49,779 nucleotides of DNA from an uncultured Clostridia bacterium (GCA_947628715.1 CANRAW010000008.1:1-49779); one strand, 5' to 3'. Counted from the first letter of the stretch, positions 17,066 through 26,951 are shown. Notes: generated from the letters alone by a model not told the origin. Made by a program: numbers and translations.

Positions 17066-18403
17066 ATGGAGCTAGGTAAAATTCCACCAAACGACATAGA
17101 AGCAGAACAAGCAGTATTAGGAGCAATGTTATTAGATAAAGACACAGTAGTTCTTGCATTAGAAAAATTAAAACCAGACGATTTTTATAGAGAAGAGAAT
17201 AAACTAATATTTTTAGCTATGTTAAATTTATATAGTCGTTCAGAGCCAATAGACTTAATAACAGTAAAAGAAGAATTAGTATCAATGGGAAAATTTGAAA
17301 ACTGTGGTGGACTAGAATACATAGCAGATTTACCAGAAAAAGTACCAACAATAGCAAATTCAGATAAATATATAAACATAGTAGAAGAAAAATCAATATT
17401 AAGAAATCTTATAAAAACATCAAACGAACTTATAGAATTAGGCTATGACCAAACACTAGAAGTAGACGAAATAATAGAAAAAGCAGAAAAAAGTGTATTT
17501 AACTTAATGAAAAACAGAAACCAAACTGGATATACGCCTATTAAAGACATATTAGTTGAAACATTTGCAAAGCTAGAAGAATTATATAACCAAAAAGAAC
17601 ATATAACAGGTTTACCAACTGGATTTATTGATTTAGACAACAAAACTGCAGGGCTACATGGCTCAGAACTAATACTTGTTGCTGCAAGACCTGCAATGGG
17701 AAAAACAGCATTTGCATTAAATATCGCAACAAACATCGCAGTAAGAGCAAATACACCAGTTGCAATATTTAGCCTAGAAATGTCTAAAGAACAATTAGTT
17801 TCAAGAATACTAAGCTCAGAAACATTAATAGACAGTAATAAACTAAAAACAGGAAAAATGGAGGAAGAAGATTTTGTAAAACTTGCAGAAGGATTACAAC
17901 CTTTATCAGAATCAGAAATATATATTGACGATACTCCAGGAATTTCCATAACAGAAATAAGAGCAAAATGTAGAAAACTAAAATTAGAAAAAAATATAGG
18001 CTTAGTTGTAATAGATTATTTGCAACTAATATCAGGTTCAGGAAGTAGAAAAAATGGAAGCAGAGAGCAAGAAATATCAGAAATAAGCCGTTCTTTAAAA
18101 ATACTTGCAAAAGAATTAAACGTTCCAGTAATAGCACTTTCACAATTATCTCGTGCGCCAGAACAAAGAAAAGACGATCATAGACCAATGCTATCAGACC
18201 TTCGTGAATCAGGAGCAATTGAGCAAGATGCAGACATTGTAATCTTCTTATATAGAGACGATTATTATAACCCAGACACAGACCAAAAGAACCTAGCAGA
18301 AGTAATTCTTGCAAAACATAGAGGAGGCTCAACAGGAACAGTTGAACTTTTATGGCTTGGCAGTTTTACAAAATTTGCAAATATAGATAGATATAGAGAA
18401 TAA
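17066..18403 (+). CDS. dnaB: Replicative DNA helicase DnaB
   Basis: A 445-residue hexameric helicase that unwinds DNA at the replication fork (called DnaC in Bacillus subtilis). The N-terminal DnaB domain starts at IPPNDIEAEQAVLGAML. The RecA-like domain has Walker A ARPAMGKTAFALN (about residue 212), the NIAVRANTPVAIFSLEMS segment, Walker B VVIDYLQLIS and DLRESGAIEQDAD. Length is typical. An ATG at 17054 is in frame but touches the AAGGAAGGA site; the ATG at 17066 has the spacing used by other genes here. No intein and no in-frame CGG. Third gene of the gdpP-rplI-dnaB run. Confidence 0.97.
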   Translation: MELGKIPPNDIEAEQAVLGAMLLDKDTVVLALEKLKPDDFYREENKLIFLAMLNLYSRSEPIDLITVKEELVSMGKFENCGGLEYIADLPEKVPTIANSDKYINIVEEKSILRNLIKTSNELIELGYDQTLEVDEIIEKAEKSVFNLMKNRNQTGYTPIKDILVETFAKLEELYNQKEHITGLPTGFIDLDNKTAGLHGSELILVAARPAMGKTAFALNIATNIAVRANTPVAIFSLEMSKEQLVSRILSSETLIDSNKLKTGKMEEEDFVKLAEGLQPLSESEIYIDDTPGISITEIRAKCRKLKLEKNIGLVVIDYLQLISGSGSRKNGSREQEISEISRSLKILAKELNVPVIALSQLSRAPEQRKDDHRPMLSDLRESGAIEQDADIVIFLYRDDYYNPDTDQKNLAEVILAKHRGGSTGTVELLWLGSFTKFANIDRYRE

Positions 18404-18424
18404 TTAAGAAAAGAGTTAAAATTT

Positions 18425-19408
18425 ATGTTAAAAGACAAAGTAAAGGAAATAATAAAAAAATATAATCTAATTAATCCAGAAGAAAAAGTTGTAGTCGGAG
18501 TTTCAGGAGGCCCCGACTCTATTTGTCTTATAGATATATTAAACGAAATAAAAAAAGAAGAAAACTTTGAAATCATTGTGTGCCATATAAATCATTTAAT
18601 AAGAGAAGAAGCAGGTAGCGACGAAGAATTTGTAAGAAAATATTGCGAAGAAAAACAAATTCCATTTTTTGTAAAACACGCAAAAATAAAAGAAATTTCA
18701 GAAAAGGAAAAAATTGGAACAGAGGAAGCGGGAAGAAAAGTTAGATATGAATTTTTTGAAGAAACTGCAAAAAAAACAGGAGCAAGCAAAATTGCAACAG
18801 CACATACAAAAAATGATAATGCAGAAACAGTCTTAATGAATATAATAAGAGGCACAGGCATTACAGGAATAGCAGGATTAAAGCCTATAAGAAATGATAA
18901 ATACATAAAACCATTAATAGATATAACAAGAGAAGAAATAGAGGAATATTGCAAGGAAAAAAATTTAAACCCAAGACATGATAAAACAAACGACGAAAAT
19001 ATATATACAAGAAACAAAGTAAGAAATATACTATTGCCATTGATAAAAGAAGAATTTAACCCAAACATAATAGAAACAATTGATAGGCTATCAAAACTTG
19101 TAACAAAAGAAAACGAATACTTAGAAAAAGTAACTAAAAATACATTTCAAAAAATATTAATAAAAAAAGAAGAAAAACAAATAATTTTAAACTTAAAAGA
19201 ATTTAATAAAGAGGAAAAAGTTATAAGACAGCGAATAATACTGTATACTATAAATGAATTATTAGGAACAAAAAATGGAATAGAAAAAGTTCATATAGAC
19301 GACATAATAAAATTATGTGAAAACAATATAGGGAATAAATACTTAACACCTAATAAACACATAAAAATATTAGTCAATAAGGGAAAAATGTACTTTTTTG
19401 TAATATAA
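18425..19408 (+). CDS. tilS: tRNA(Ile)-lysidine synthase
   Basis: A 327-residue PP-loop ATPase that converts C34 of tRNA-Ile(CAU) to lysidine so that AUA is read as isoleucine. The ATP-binding motif is SGGPDS (about residues 26-31), followed by CHINHLIRE and the family motif TAHTKNDNAETVLMN. The protein is short compared with the 430-470 residues of many TilS proteins: it has the catalytic domain and a helical linker but lacks most of the C-terminal tRNA-binding domain, like some minimal TilS enzymes. AUA is by far the commonest Ile codon in this window, so the enzyme must be essential. It follows dnaB by 21 bp. The hpt gene that usually lies between tilS and ftsH is absent. Confidence 0.95.
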   Translation: MLKDKVKEIIKKYNLINPEEKVVVGVSGGPDSICLIDILNEIKKEENFEIIVCHINHLIREEAGSDEEFVRKYCEEKQIPFFVKHAKIKEISEKEKIGTEEAGRKVRYEFFEETAKKTGASKIATAHTKNDNAETVLMNIIRGTGITGIAGLKPIRNDKYIKPLIDITREEIEEYCKEKNLNPRHDKTNDENIYTRNKVRNILLPLIKEEFNPNIIETIDRLSKLVTKENEYLEKVTKNTFQKILIKKEEKQIILNLKEFNKEEKVIRQRIILYTINELLGTKNGIEKVHIDDIIKLCENNIGNKYLTPNKHIKILVNKGKMYFFVI

Positions 19409-19631
19409 AATTCAAAAAAGAACTAAAGCTGTAAATCCGTAAAAATAAGCCATTTTTTGAATAAAAAACTTGAAAAAAACTATTGAAAAGGTAAAATAAA
19501 TATGATAATATTCCATTTATAGATAAAGAGTAATGAATTACTATTACAATTCAAGTAAAGTTTGCTAAGATTTTTTAATCGTAAAAATATGTGTATAGTA
19601 AAGACTTACTAAAATTAAGGAGGAAAAAACA
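19409..19631 (+). promoter_or_regulatory. Intergenic region and probable promoter of ftsH
   Basis: AT-rich. A possible promoter has TTGAAA near 19484 and AT-rich -10 candidates around 19500-19510. A long 5' untranslated region leads to AAGGAGG before the TTG start. No other element seen. Confidence 0.4.
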
Positions 19632-21435
19632 TTGAAAAGTAGTATAAAAACATTAGCAATGTGGCTAATAGTGGGGATAATTGTTATCGTACTGATTACA
19701 TCAATACTAGATAATGCTGATACTAAAATGACCTATTCTGAATTAATAGAAAGCATACAAAATTCAGAAGTTGCAAAGATAGATATGTCATACAATGGAA
19801 AAACAGCAAATATAACATTAAAAAATGATAATGTAAAAAAAGAAGTTAATATTCCAAACTTAGAAAGTTTTATGAATTATATAACTGAATATTTAAAAAA
19901 TGGTACAGTGGAATTTAACGAAAATTCGCAATCAATTATAATTACAATATTAGAAGTATTATCTCCATTTGGACTATTTATAATATTTATAATATTCTGG
20001 CTTTTAACAATGAATCCGGCATCAACACGGAAACAACAAAACATTGAGCTTTGGAAAAAGCAAAGCAAGAATGATGACATCGGCAGACAAAAACAAAGTA
20101 ACATTTGTAGATGTAGCTGGAGTTGACGAGGAAAAAGAGGAGCTACAAGAAATTGTAGAATTCTTAAAGAATCCTAAGAAATTTACAGACATGGGTGCAA
20201 GAATTCCAAAAGGAGTATTACTTGTAGGACAGCCAGGAACAGGTAAAACATTACTTGCTAAAGCTGTTGCAGGAGAAGCAGGAGTACCATTTTTCATAAT
20301 AAGTGGTTCTGATTTCGTAGAAATGTTCGTCGGAGTCGGAGCATCAAGAGTAAGAGACTTATTCGAACAAGCAAAGAGAAATGCACCATGTATAGTATTT
20401 ATAGACGAAATAGACGCAGTAGGAAGACAACGTGGAGCAGGACTTGGAGGAGGACATGACGAAAGAGAACAAACACTTAACCAATTATTAGTGGAAATGG
20501 ATGGATTCTCAGCAAATGAAGGAGTTATCGTACTTGCAGCAACAAATAGACCAGACATACTAGACAAAGCACTTTTAAGACCAGGAAGATTTGATAGACA
20601 AATAGTAGTATCAGCACCAGATGTAGGCGCAAGAGAGCAAATACTAGAAGTTCATGCAAGAAAGAAAAAATTAGCAGACGATATAGACTTAAAAACAATT
20701 GCAAAAAATACATCAGGATTTTCAGGAGCAGACCTAGAAAATGTATTAAATGAAGCAGCATTACTTGCAGCAAGAAGAAATTTAAAAGAAATAGGAATGA
20801 CAGAAATAGAAGACGCAATGGTAAAAGTTACTATGGGACCAGAAAAGAAAACAAGAGTAAGAAGCGAAAAAGAAAAGAAACTTGTTGCATATCATGAAGC
20901 TGGTCATGCAGTAGTAAGTAAATTCCTACCAACACAAGACGACGTACATCAAATATCAATTATACCAAGAGGTATGGCTGGAGGATATACAATGTATAGA
21001 CCTAGCGAAGATAAATCATTTATGTCAAAATCAGAAATGGAAGAAACAATAGTATCATTACTTGGAGGAAGAGTTGCAGAAAGTTTAATATTAAATGATA
21101 TATCAACAGGAGCAAGCAATGATATTGAAAGAGCATCAAAAATTGCAAGAGATATGGTATCAAAATATGGAATGAGCGATGTAGTTGGAACTATAATGTT
21201 TGGCGCAGGACAAGAAGAAGTATTTTTAGGAAGAGACCTAGCACAATCAAAGAATTATTCAGAACAAACAGCATCTATAATTGATGCAGAAACAAAACAT
21301 ATAATAGACAAAGCATATAGAAGAGCAGAAGAAATCCTAAAAGAGCATATAGACAAACTACATGTAGTCGCAGGAATATTACTTGAAAAAGAAAAAATAG
21401 ATGGCGAAGAATTTGCAAAAGTATTCGAAGAATAA
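19632..21435 (+). CDS. ftsH: ATP-dependent zinc metalloprotease FtsH, one +1 recoding site
   Basis: A membrane-anchored AAA+ protease that degrades misfolded membrane proteins and regulators. 600 residues with CGGA 20028 read as Gly. Two N-terminal membrane helices (about residues 9-27 and 112-130) flank the extracytoplasmic domain. The recoded Gly (residue 133) lies just after the second helix, in the linker leading to [12 protein letters not shown]. Then Walker A GQPGTGKT, Walker B IVFIDEID, the SRH arginine segment ([18 protein letters not shown]) and the zinc motif HEAGH (about residue 421). Without recoding only the membrane part would be made and the whole ATPase-protease lost. The start is TTG at 19632 after AAGGAGG. 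The gene ends in a strong terminator. Confidence 0.97.
20028..20031 (+). other. +1 recoding site CGGA (ftsH)
   Basis: ACA-CGG-AAA in frame. Reading ACA-CGGA-AAC gives [16 protein letters not shown], the conserved Gly/Asn linker and FGKSKA motif after the second FtsH membrane helix. The recoding separates the membrane anchor from the AAA domain. Confidence 0.96.
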
Positions 21436-21438
21436 CTA

Positions 21439-21494
21439 AAAAGCAGATTATGAAGTAAAAATAAACAAATAATTACTTCATAACTGCTTTTTTC
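21439..21494 (+). terminator. ftsH terminator
   Basis: The stem AAGCAG-A-TTATGAAGTAA pairs with TTACTTCATAA-CTGCTT and is followed by TTTTT. Confidence 0.9.
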
Positions 21495-21528
21495 TATTGC
21501 ATAAGAAAAGCTAAACATATTAAAATTG

Positions 21529-21608
21529 CAAAAGTGTGATAAATAGCGTCAAAAACCATACAAAAGTGTGATAAAAAACATCAAAAAAGTTTGCAAAAGT
21601 GTGATAAA
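21529..21608 (+). repeat. Three 15-bp direct repeats upstream of the second ATPase gene
   Basis: CAAAAGTGTGATAAA occurs at 21529-21543, 21561-21575 and 21594-21608, spaced 32 and 33 bp, or about three helical turns. The third copy lies between the -35 and -10 of the promoter, so binding there should block RNA polymerase. Probable operator array. Confidence 0.8.
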
Positions 21609-21619
21609 AGTTGTATAAT
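21591..21619 (+). promoter_or_regulatory. Promoter of the second DUF4143 ATPase gene
   Basis: TTGCAA at 21591-21596, a 17-bp spacer and TATAAT at 21614-21619. It overlaps the third operator-like repeat. Confidence 0.75.
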
Positions 21620-21651
21620 AATAATATAATAGAACAAAGGAAGTGATTATT

Positions 21652-22952
21652 TTGGAACGTTTTATAATGAAAAATTTAATAAAATGGAAAAATAGTGAGG
21701 ACAGAAAACCATTGATACTAAAGGGCGCAAGACAAGTAGGAAAAACATATATTTTAAAACAGTTTGGTGAAGAAAACTATGAAGGTGTTGCATATTTTAA
21801 TTTTGATCATGACGAAAATCTACAAAACTTATTTGATAATACAAAAGACCCAAAAAGAATATTAGAACAATTAGCATTTATATATGGAAAAGCTATTATG
21901 CCAGAAAAAACATTGATAATCTTTGATGAAATACAAGAATGTCCAAATGCGTTAAATGCACTAAAATATTTTAAGGAAGAAGCAAATGAATACCATATTG
22001 CTTGTGCTGGAAGTTTATTAGGAATTAGATTATCGCATACATCTTTCCCAGTAGGTAAGGTAGATTTCATGAACTTATATCCGATGTCATTTAGCGAATT
22101 TTTAATTGCAGATGGACAATCAAATCTTGTAGACTATATGAATCATATTAAAGATATAAAACAAATTCCTAGAATATTCTTTGATTTACTTGAAGAAAAG
22201 CTCAAAAGTTATTTCATAATTGGTGGAATGCCTGAAGTTGTATATTCATGGGTAAACAATAAAGATATGGAAAAAGTAAACTATATACAAGACAATATAT
22301 TAAAATCTTATGAAAGCGATTTTGCAAAACACACAACTGACAGTGAAGCAAATAAAATTTCGTTAATATGGAATGGAATAATATCACAGCTTGCAAGAGA
22401 AAACAAGAAATTTTTATATCAAGCAGTAAAAAAACGGTGCAAGAGCAAGAGAATATGAAGATGCAATAAATTGGTTAAATGATGCAAATCTTATATACAA
22501 AGTTAATAATGTAACCAAAACGTCATTACCACTTAAAGCATATACGGATTTAAGCTCATTTAAAATTTATATGAACGATGTAGGACTATTAAGAAAAATG
22601 GCAGATTTAGATAGTAAAATAGTTGTAGAGGGAGATAGACTATTTGAGGAATTTAAAGGAGCAATAACAGAAAACTATGTACTTAATATGCTAAGTATTG
22701 TATATGATAATGTACCAAGCTATTTTACATTTGATAGATATGAAATAGATTTTGTAATACAGGTAAAAAATGAAATTATACCTATTGAAGTTAAATCAGG
22801 GAAAAATGCTAAACATTATAGCTTAACAAATTATAATGAAAAATATAATTGTGAGAAGTCAGTTATATTATCTTTAAATAACTTATCAGAAAATCGGAAA
22901 AATAATAAATATACCATTATTTTTAATAGAATATATAAATAATTTTATATAA
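21652..22952 (+). CDS. AAA-family ATPase with DUF4143 domain, two +1 recoding sites
   Basis: A second, diverged member of the family seen at 5081. 432 residues when CGGT 22435 and CGGA 22895 are read as Gly. Walker A is GARQVGKT, Walker B is TLIIFDEIQ, then CAGSLLGI; the C-terminal part has KKGARAREYEDAINWL, YEIDFV and PIEVKSGKN. The first shift creates the KKGARAREYEDA segment typical of the family. The second changes the C-terminus from a Lys/Asn-rich tail to GKIINIPLFLIEYI, which matches the usual family ending (compare EILYLPIYM in the paralogue), and moves the stop to 22952. TTG at 21652 is preferred over GTG at 21643, which overlaps the AAAGGAAGTGA site. Function unknown. Confidence 0.85.
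22435..22438 (+). other. +1 recoding site CGGT (second ATPase, first)
   Basis: GTA-AAA-AAA-CGG-TGC in frame. Reading AAA-CGGT-GCA gives VKKGARAREYEDAINWL, a conserved DUF4143-family segment. Confidence 0.93.
22895..22898 (+). other. +1 recoding site CGGA (second ATPase, second; moves the stop)
   Basis: AAT-CGG-AAA in frame with an open zero frame for another 15 codons, so a gene caller would see no problem. Reading AAT-CGGA-AAA-ATA gives ENGKIINIPLFLIEYI, which matches the family C-terminus; the zero-frame tail does not. Confidence 0.82.
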
Positions 22953-23006
22953 TATTAAAAAAATGTAAGAAACTAGGGCATTTTAATACAATTTCCGACA
23001 AAAAGG

Positions 23007-23035
23007 TTGACTAATTGCAAAAAAAATACTAAAAT
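23007..23035 (+). promoter_or_regulatory. Promoter of prs
   Basis: TTGACT at 23007-23012, a 17-bp spacer and TAAAAT at 23030-23035. Confidence 0.7.
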
Positions 23036-23085
23036 ATAAAATGGTGTACAAGTTAAATTTGTAACACTGGGAAGGAAATAAAAAA

Positions 23086-24036
23086 ATGGAAAATTTAAAA
23101 GTATTTTCATGCAGTGAGTCGGCAGATGGATTTACAAGAGAAGTATGTGACACTTTAGGAATAGAAGCAGGAAAAATTCAAAGGATGAAATTCAAAAATG
23201 ACAACACGTTTGTACAATTACTAGAAACAGTTAGGGAGAAAGATGTATACCTTATACAATCAACAACTCCACCAGTAAACGAAAGAATAATGGAAATGTT
23301 AATAACAATTGATGCAGCAAAAAGAGCATCAGCAAAAAGAATAACAGTTGTATTGCCATATTTCATGTATTCAAGGTCAGACAAAAAAGACCAACCAAGA
23401 GTACCAATAACAGCAAAGCTAATGGCAGAATTAATAGAAGCAGCAGGAGCAAACAGAGTTATAAGTTGTGACTTACATAACTCAGCAATACAAGCATATT
23501 TTAACATAAACTGTGATAGACTATCAGGACAAACCTTATTAGAAACATACTTCAAAGAAAAGAACTTCAAAGACATGGTAATAGTTGCAACCGATGCCGG
23601 AAGCTCAAAAAAAGCATATAAATACTCAAAATTTTTCGGATGCCCAATTGCAATGATAGACAAAAGAAGAGAAGGTAATGACGATAGAGCAATAGCATCT
23701 ACCATAATAGGAGATGTAGAAGGAAAAACAGCAGTAATATTTGACGACGAAATAGACACAGCTGGTTCAATGATAGAAGCAGTAAACATATTAGAGCGAT
23801 ATAATGCAAAAGAAATATATGCAGGATGTACACATGGTGTATTATCAGGGCCTGCAATAGAAAGAATAAATAATTCACCATTGAAAGAACTTGTAATAAC
23901 AAATACAATACCATTGCCAAAAGAAAAAGAAATATCAAAAATAAAAGTATTATCAATAGCTCCATTATTTGCAGAAGCAATAAAGAGATTAAATGAAAAT
24001 AAAGCAATGGGCGATTTATTTGGTCAATTTGTATAA
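23086..24036 (+). CDS. prs: Ribose-phosphate pyrophosphokinase
   Basis: A 316-residue PRPP synthase that makes phosphoribosyl pyrophosphate from ribose-5-phosphate and ATP for nucleotide, His and Trp synthesis. Visible signatures: the flexible-loop segment YSRSDKKDQPRVPITAK (about residue 94), SCDLHNSAIQAYF at the class signature (usually DLHAGQIQGFF, so partly diverged) and the PRPP-binding loop IFDDEIDTAGSM (about residue 220). Length is normal. Strong ribosome binding site GGGAAGGAA. No CGG codon in frame although out-of-frame CGG occurs (GCC-GGA, TTC-GGA, TCG-GCA). Confidence 0.95.
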   Translation: MENLKVFSCSESADGFTREVCDTLGIEAGKIQRMKFKNDNTFVQLLETVREKDVYLIQSTTPPVNERIMEMLITIDAAKRASAKRITVVLPYFMYSRSDKKDQPRVPITAKLMAELIEAAGANRVISCDLHNSAIQAYFNINCDRLSGQTLLETYFKEKNFKDMVIVATDAGSSKKAYKYSKFFGCPIAMIDKRREGNDDRAIASTIIGDVEGKTAVIFDDEIDTAGSMIEAVNILERYNAKEIYAGCTHGVLSGPAIERINNSPLKELVITNTIPLPKEKEISKIKVLSIAPLFAEAIKRLNENKAMGDLFGQFV

Positions 24037-24042
24037 TATAGC

Positions 24043-24071
24043 TTGACAAACCTAATTGCAAGAGATATAAT
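24043..24071 (+). promoter_or_regulatory. Promoter of rpsU
   Basis: TTGACA at 24043-24048, a 17-bp spacer and TATAAT at 24066-24071. Confidence 0.88.
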
Positions 24072-24112
24072 AGTAAAGCAAATTTCAATTACACTGGAAG
24101 GGGGGAGTAATA

Positions 24113-24283
24113 ATGTCAGAGGTAAAAGTTAATAATGGTAATATAGAAGACGCACTTAAAAGATTCAAAAGACAATGTGCTAGAAATGGCGTAATGCAAG
24201 AAGTTAGAAAAAGAGAACATTATGAAAAACCTAGTGTAAAGAGAAAAAAGAAATCAGAGGCAGCTAGAAAAAGAAAATTTTAA
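24113..24283 (+). CDS. rpsU: 30S ribosomal protein S21
   Basis: A 56-residue very basic protein with the S21 pattern: a short beta start ([20 protein letters not shown]), [21 protein letters not shown], and a Lys/Arg-rich tail ending ARKRKF. S21 sits at the 30S platform near the anti-Shine-Dalgarno and helps initiation. Length is normal for Bacillota. It is a single-gene unit with a near-consensus promoter, a very strong ribosome binding site (GGAAGGGGGG) and its own terminator, as expected for high expression. No CGG. Confidence 0.96.
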   Translation: MSEVKVNNGNIEDALKRFKRQCARNGVMQEVRKREHYEKPSVKRKKKSEAARKRKF

Positions 24284-24297
24284 TTAAAGATATAAAG

Positions 24298-24328
24298 AGG
24301 ATGCAAATTTAAAAGCATCCTTTTTTTT
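24298..24328 (+). terminator. rpsU terminator
   Basis: AGGATGC / GCATCCT hairpin followed by eight T. Confidence 0.92.
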
Positions 24329-24392
24329 ATCAAACTCTTGTATAAATTAGATTATATATAGTATACTAATTACGAGGATGGAGGTTTTTATT

Positions 24393-25661
24393 ATGGAATA
24401 TAAAAAACAAGAAATTAAACAAGGCATTAATTTGCATTTAATAAAAGCAGATAATTTTAAAACAGACTTAATATCAATATTTTTAACAACAAAACTAACG
24501 AGAGAAGATGTAACAAAAAATGCACTATTACCAATGGTTTTAAGAAAAGGAAGTAAAACACTAGAAAACATAGAAGAAATAAATAAAGCATTAGAAAATA
24601 TGTATGGAGCAGAATTTAACTGTGGTGTAGATAAAACAGGAGATAATCATGTATTAAAATTTTGCATAGAGGCAATAGATAATAAATATTTGCCAATACA
24701 AGAAGACTTAATAAAAATAAGTATAAATACCTTACTTGAAATAGTATTTTGCCCTAAAGCCGAAAATAATGCGTTTAAAGCCGAATATATAAACACCGAG
24801 AAAGAAAAATTAAAAATCTTAATAGAAGGAAAAAAAGATAACAAAGCAAAATATGCGTACTTAAAATGTCAAGAAGAAATGTTTAAAGATACCCCATTTG
24901 GATTATATAAATATGGATATATAGAAGATTTAGACAAAATAAACGAAACAAACCTATATGAATATTATAAAAAATTATTGTCACAATGCAAAATTGATAT
25001 ATTTGTATCAGGAAACATAGAAGAAGAAAAAGTTATAAAAATCGTTAAAGAAAATGAATATATACAAAACATAAATGAAAGAAATCCTATGTATGAAAAG
25101 AAAAACAAAGAAATAGCAAAACAAGAGCCAAAAGAAATTATAGAAACAGCAGATGTAACACAAGGAAACCTAATACTAGGATTATCAATTGACGAAGAAA
25201 ACAAAAAAGAAAAATATATAGCAGTAGTATATAATGCAATACTCGGAGGATATGCAACCTCAAAAATGTTTCAAATAGTAAGAGAAAAACATAGCTTAGC
25301 TTATACAGCGACATCAAATTATTTAAGACATAAAAACGTAGTATTCATAAGATGCGGAATAGAAATAGAAAACTATCAAAAAACATTAGACTTAATAAAA
25401 GAACAACTAGAAGACATGAAAAACGGAAAATTTACAGAAGAAGACATACAAAACGGAAAAATAGGCATTATATCAATGATAAAATCAATACCAGACGAAC
25501 AAGATGTAGGAATAACATATTATTTAGGACAGGAATTATCAGAATATAAAATGACCTTTGAAGAATATGAAAACGAAATAAATGCCGTAACCAAAGAAGA
25601 AATTATGGAATTTGCAAAAAAAGTAAATATTCATACAATATACTTTTTAAAAAATAATTAA
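24393..25661 (+). CDS. M16-family peptidase homologue lacking the zinc motif (YmfF-like)
   Basis: A 422-residue protein with the insulinase/M16 fold. It shows the N-terminal region with NALLPMVLRKGSKT and LENMYGAEFNCGV, a middle LKILIEGKKDNKAKYA segment, and a C-terminal half with NAILGGYATSKMFQIVREKHSLAYT, the usual substrate-binding R/Y region of M16 C-domains. No HXXEH zinc motif is visible in the N-terminal half, so it is probably the non-catalytic partner of the active subunit encoded 21 bp downstream. Such pairs (YmfF/YmfH) are common in Bacillota; their substrates are mostly unknown. The ATG at 24393 follows GGATGGAGG; an upstream in-frame ATG at 24378 overlaps that site. Confidence 0.85.
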   Translation: MEYKKQEIKQGINLHLIKADNFKTDLISIFLTTKLTREDVTKNALLPMVLRKGSKTLENIEEINKALENMYGAEFNCGVDKTGDNHVLKFCIEAIDNKYLPIQEDLIKISINTLLEIVFCPKAENNAFKAEYINTEKEKLKILIEGKKDNKAKYAYLKCQEEMFKDTPFGLYKYGYIEDLDKINETNLYEYYKKLLSQCKIDIFVSGNIEEEKVIKIVKENEYIQNINERNPMYEKKNKEIAKQEPKEIIETADVTQGNLILGLSIDEENKKEKYIAVVYNAILGGYATSKMFQIVREKHSLAYTATSNYLRHKNVVFIRCGIEIENYQKTLDLIKEQLEDMKNGKFTEEDIQNGKIGIISMIKSIPDEQDVGITYYLGQELSEYKMTFEEYENEINAVTKEEIMEFAKKVNIHTIYFLKNN

Positions 25662-25682
25662 GAAAGGAATGAAAAGTAAAAT

Positions 25683-26951
25683 ATGCAAGTTATAGAAAAC
25701 AACAAAGTAAAAGAAAAACTTTATATAGAAAAGTTAGAAAATGGGCTAACTATAATGGTTATACCTAGAAAAAATGTAAGAAAGAAATATATAATATTCG
25801 GACCAAATTTTGGCTCAATTGATAATAAATTTATAATTGAAGAAAATGGAGAAAAAATTGAGCTTCCAGATGGAGTTGCACATTTCCTTGAGCATAAAAT
25901 GTTTGAACAAAAATCAGGTATAAATAGCTTAGATGCACTTTCAGCACTAGGAGTAAATCCAAACGCTTACACAACAAACGACCATACAGCTTATCTATAT
26001 GAAGCAACAGATAACTTTTATGAAGCCTTAGATGAATTTATGGACTATGTACAAAATCCATATTACACAGACGAAAATGTAGAAAAAGAAAAAGGAATAA
26101 TAGCACAAGAAATAAAGATGTATGAAGATTATCCAGAGTGGCAGGTATATTTAAATGCAATAAAGGCAATGTACAAAGAATTTCCACTAAGAATAGATAT
26201 AGCAGGGTCAGTAGAATCAATACAAAAAATAAATAAAGAAATGTTATATACATGCTATAATAATTTTTATACTCCATCAAATATGGCAATGGTAATATGC
26301 GGAGACTTTAACCCAGAAGAAATAATAGATGAAGTAAAGAAAAGAGTTATAATAAAAGAAAATAAAAAAGTTCCAGAAAGAATTTATCCAAACGAACAAG
26401 AACAAATAAATCAAAAAGAAATAAAAGTAAAAATGGAACTTAGCAATCCTTTATTTTGCATTGGCTTTAAAGATAGAGTAAAAGAAAATATGGTAAAAAG
26501 ACATATAGCAATTGAAGTAATATTAAATACATTATTTGGAAAAAGCTCAAAATTTTATAAAGAATTATCAGACCAAAATTTATTAATTGGAACACTTGAC
26601 TTAGAATATGAATATTCAAAACAATATGCGTTTGTACTAATAACAGGACAATCAAGAAACGTAGAAGCTGTAATAAAAAGAATAAATGAAGAAATACAAA
26701 ATGCAATAAAAAACGGCTTAAATGAAGAAAATTTCTCAAGAAATAAGAAAAAAATCTATGGTGATTATATAACAGAATATAACAGTGTAGAAGAAACAGC
26801 TAGAATGTTTTTAGCAGACTATTTTAAAGGCGTAAACAGCTTCGACTACCTAGAAGAATACAATAATGTTACAAAAGAATATGCAGAGCAAATATTGAAA
26901 GAAGTATTAACAGAAGAAAAAGAAGTAACATCAATTGTAGAATCAAATTAA
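25683..26951 (+). CDS. M16-family zinc peptidase (YmfH-like)
   Basis: A 422-residue M16 metallopeptidase with the inverted zinc motif HFLEH (HXXEH, about residue 65) followed by KMFEQ, and a downstream glutamate region (EKEKGIIAQEIKMYED) that supplies the third ligand. The C-terminal M16 domain has LFGKSSKFYKELSDQNL. It probably acts as a heterodimer with the zinc-less homologue encoded immediately upstream, forming a clam-shell chamber for peptides in the cytoplasm. Start ATG after AGAAAGGAATG. No in-frame CGG. In many Bacillota this pair lies near ymfI-pgsA genes, which are not seen here. Confidence 0.9.
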   Translation: MQVIENNKVKEKLYIEKLENGLTIMVIPRKNVRKKYIIFGPNFGSIDNKFIIEENGEKIELPDGVAHFLEHKMFEQKSGINSLDALSALGVNPNAYTTNDHTAYLYEATDNFYEALDEFMDYVQNPYYTDENVEKEKGIIAQEIKMYEDYPEWQVYLNAIKAMYKEFPLRIDIAGSVESIQKINKEMLYTCYNNFYTPSNMAMVICGDFNPEEIIDEVKKRVIIKENKKVPERIYPNEQEQINQKEIKVKMELSNPLFCIGFKDRVKENMVKRHIAIEVILNTLFGKSSKFYKELSDQNLLIGTLDLEYEYSKQYAFVLITGQSRNVEAVIKRINEEIQNAIKNGLNEENFSRNKKKIYGDYITEYNSVEETARMFLADYFKGVNSFDYLEEYNNVTKEYAEQILKEVLTEEKEVTSIVESN

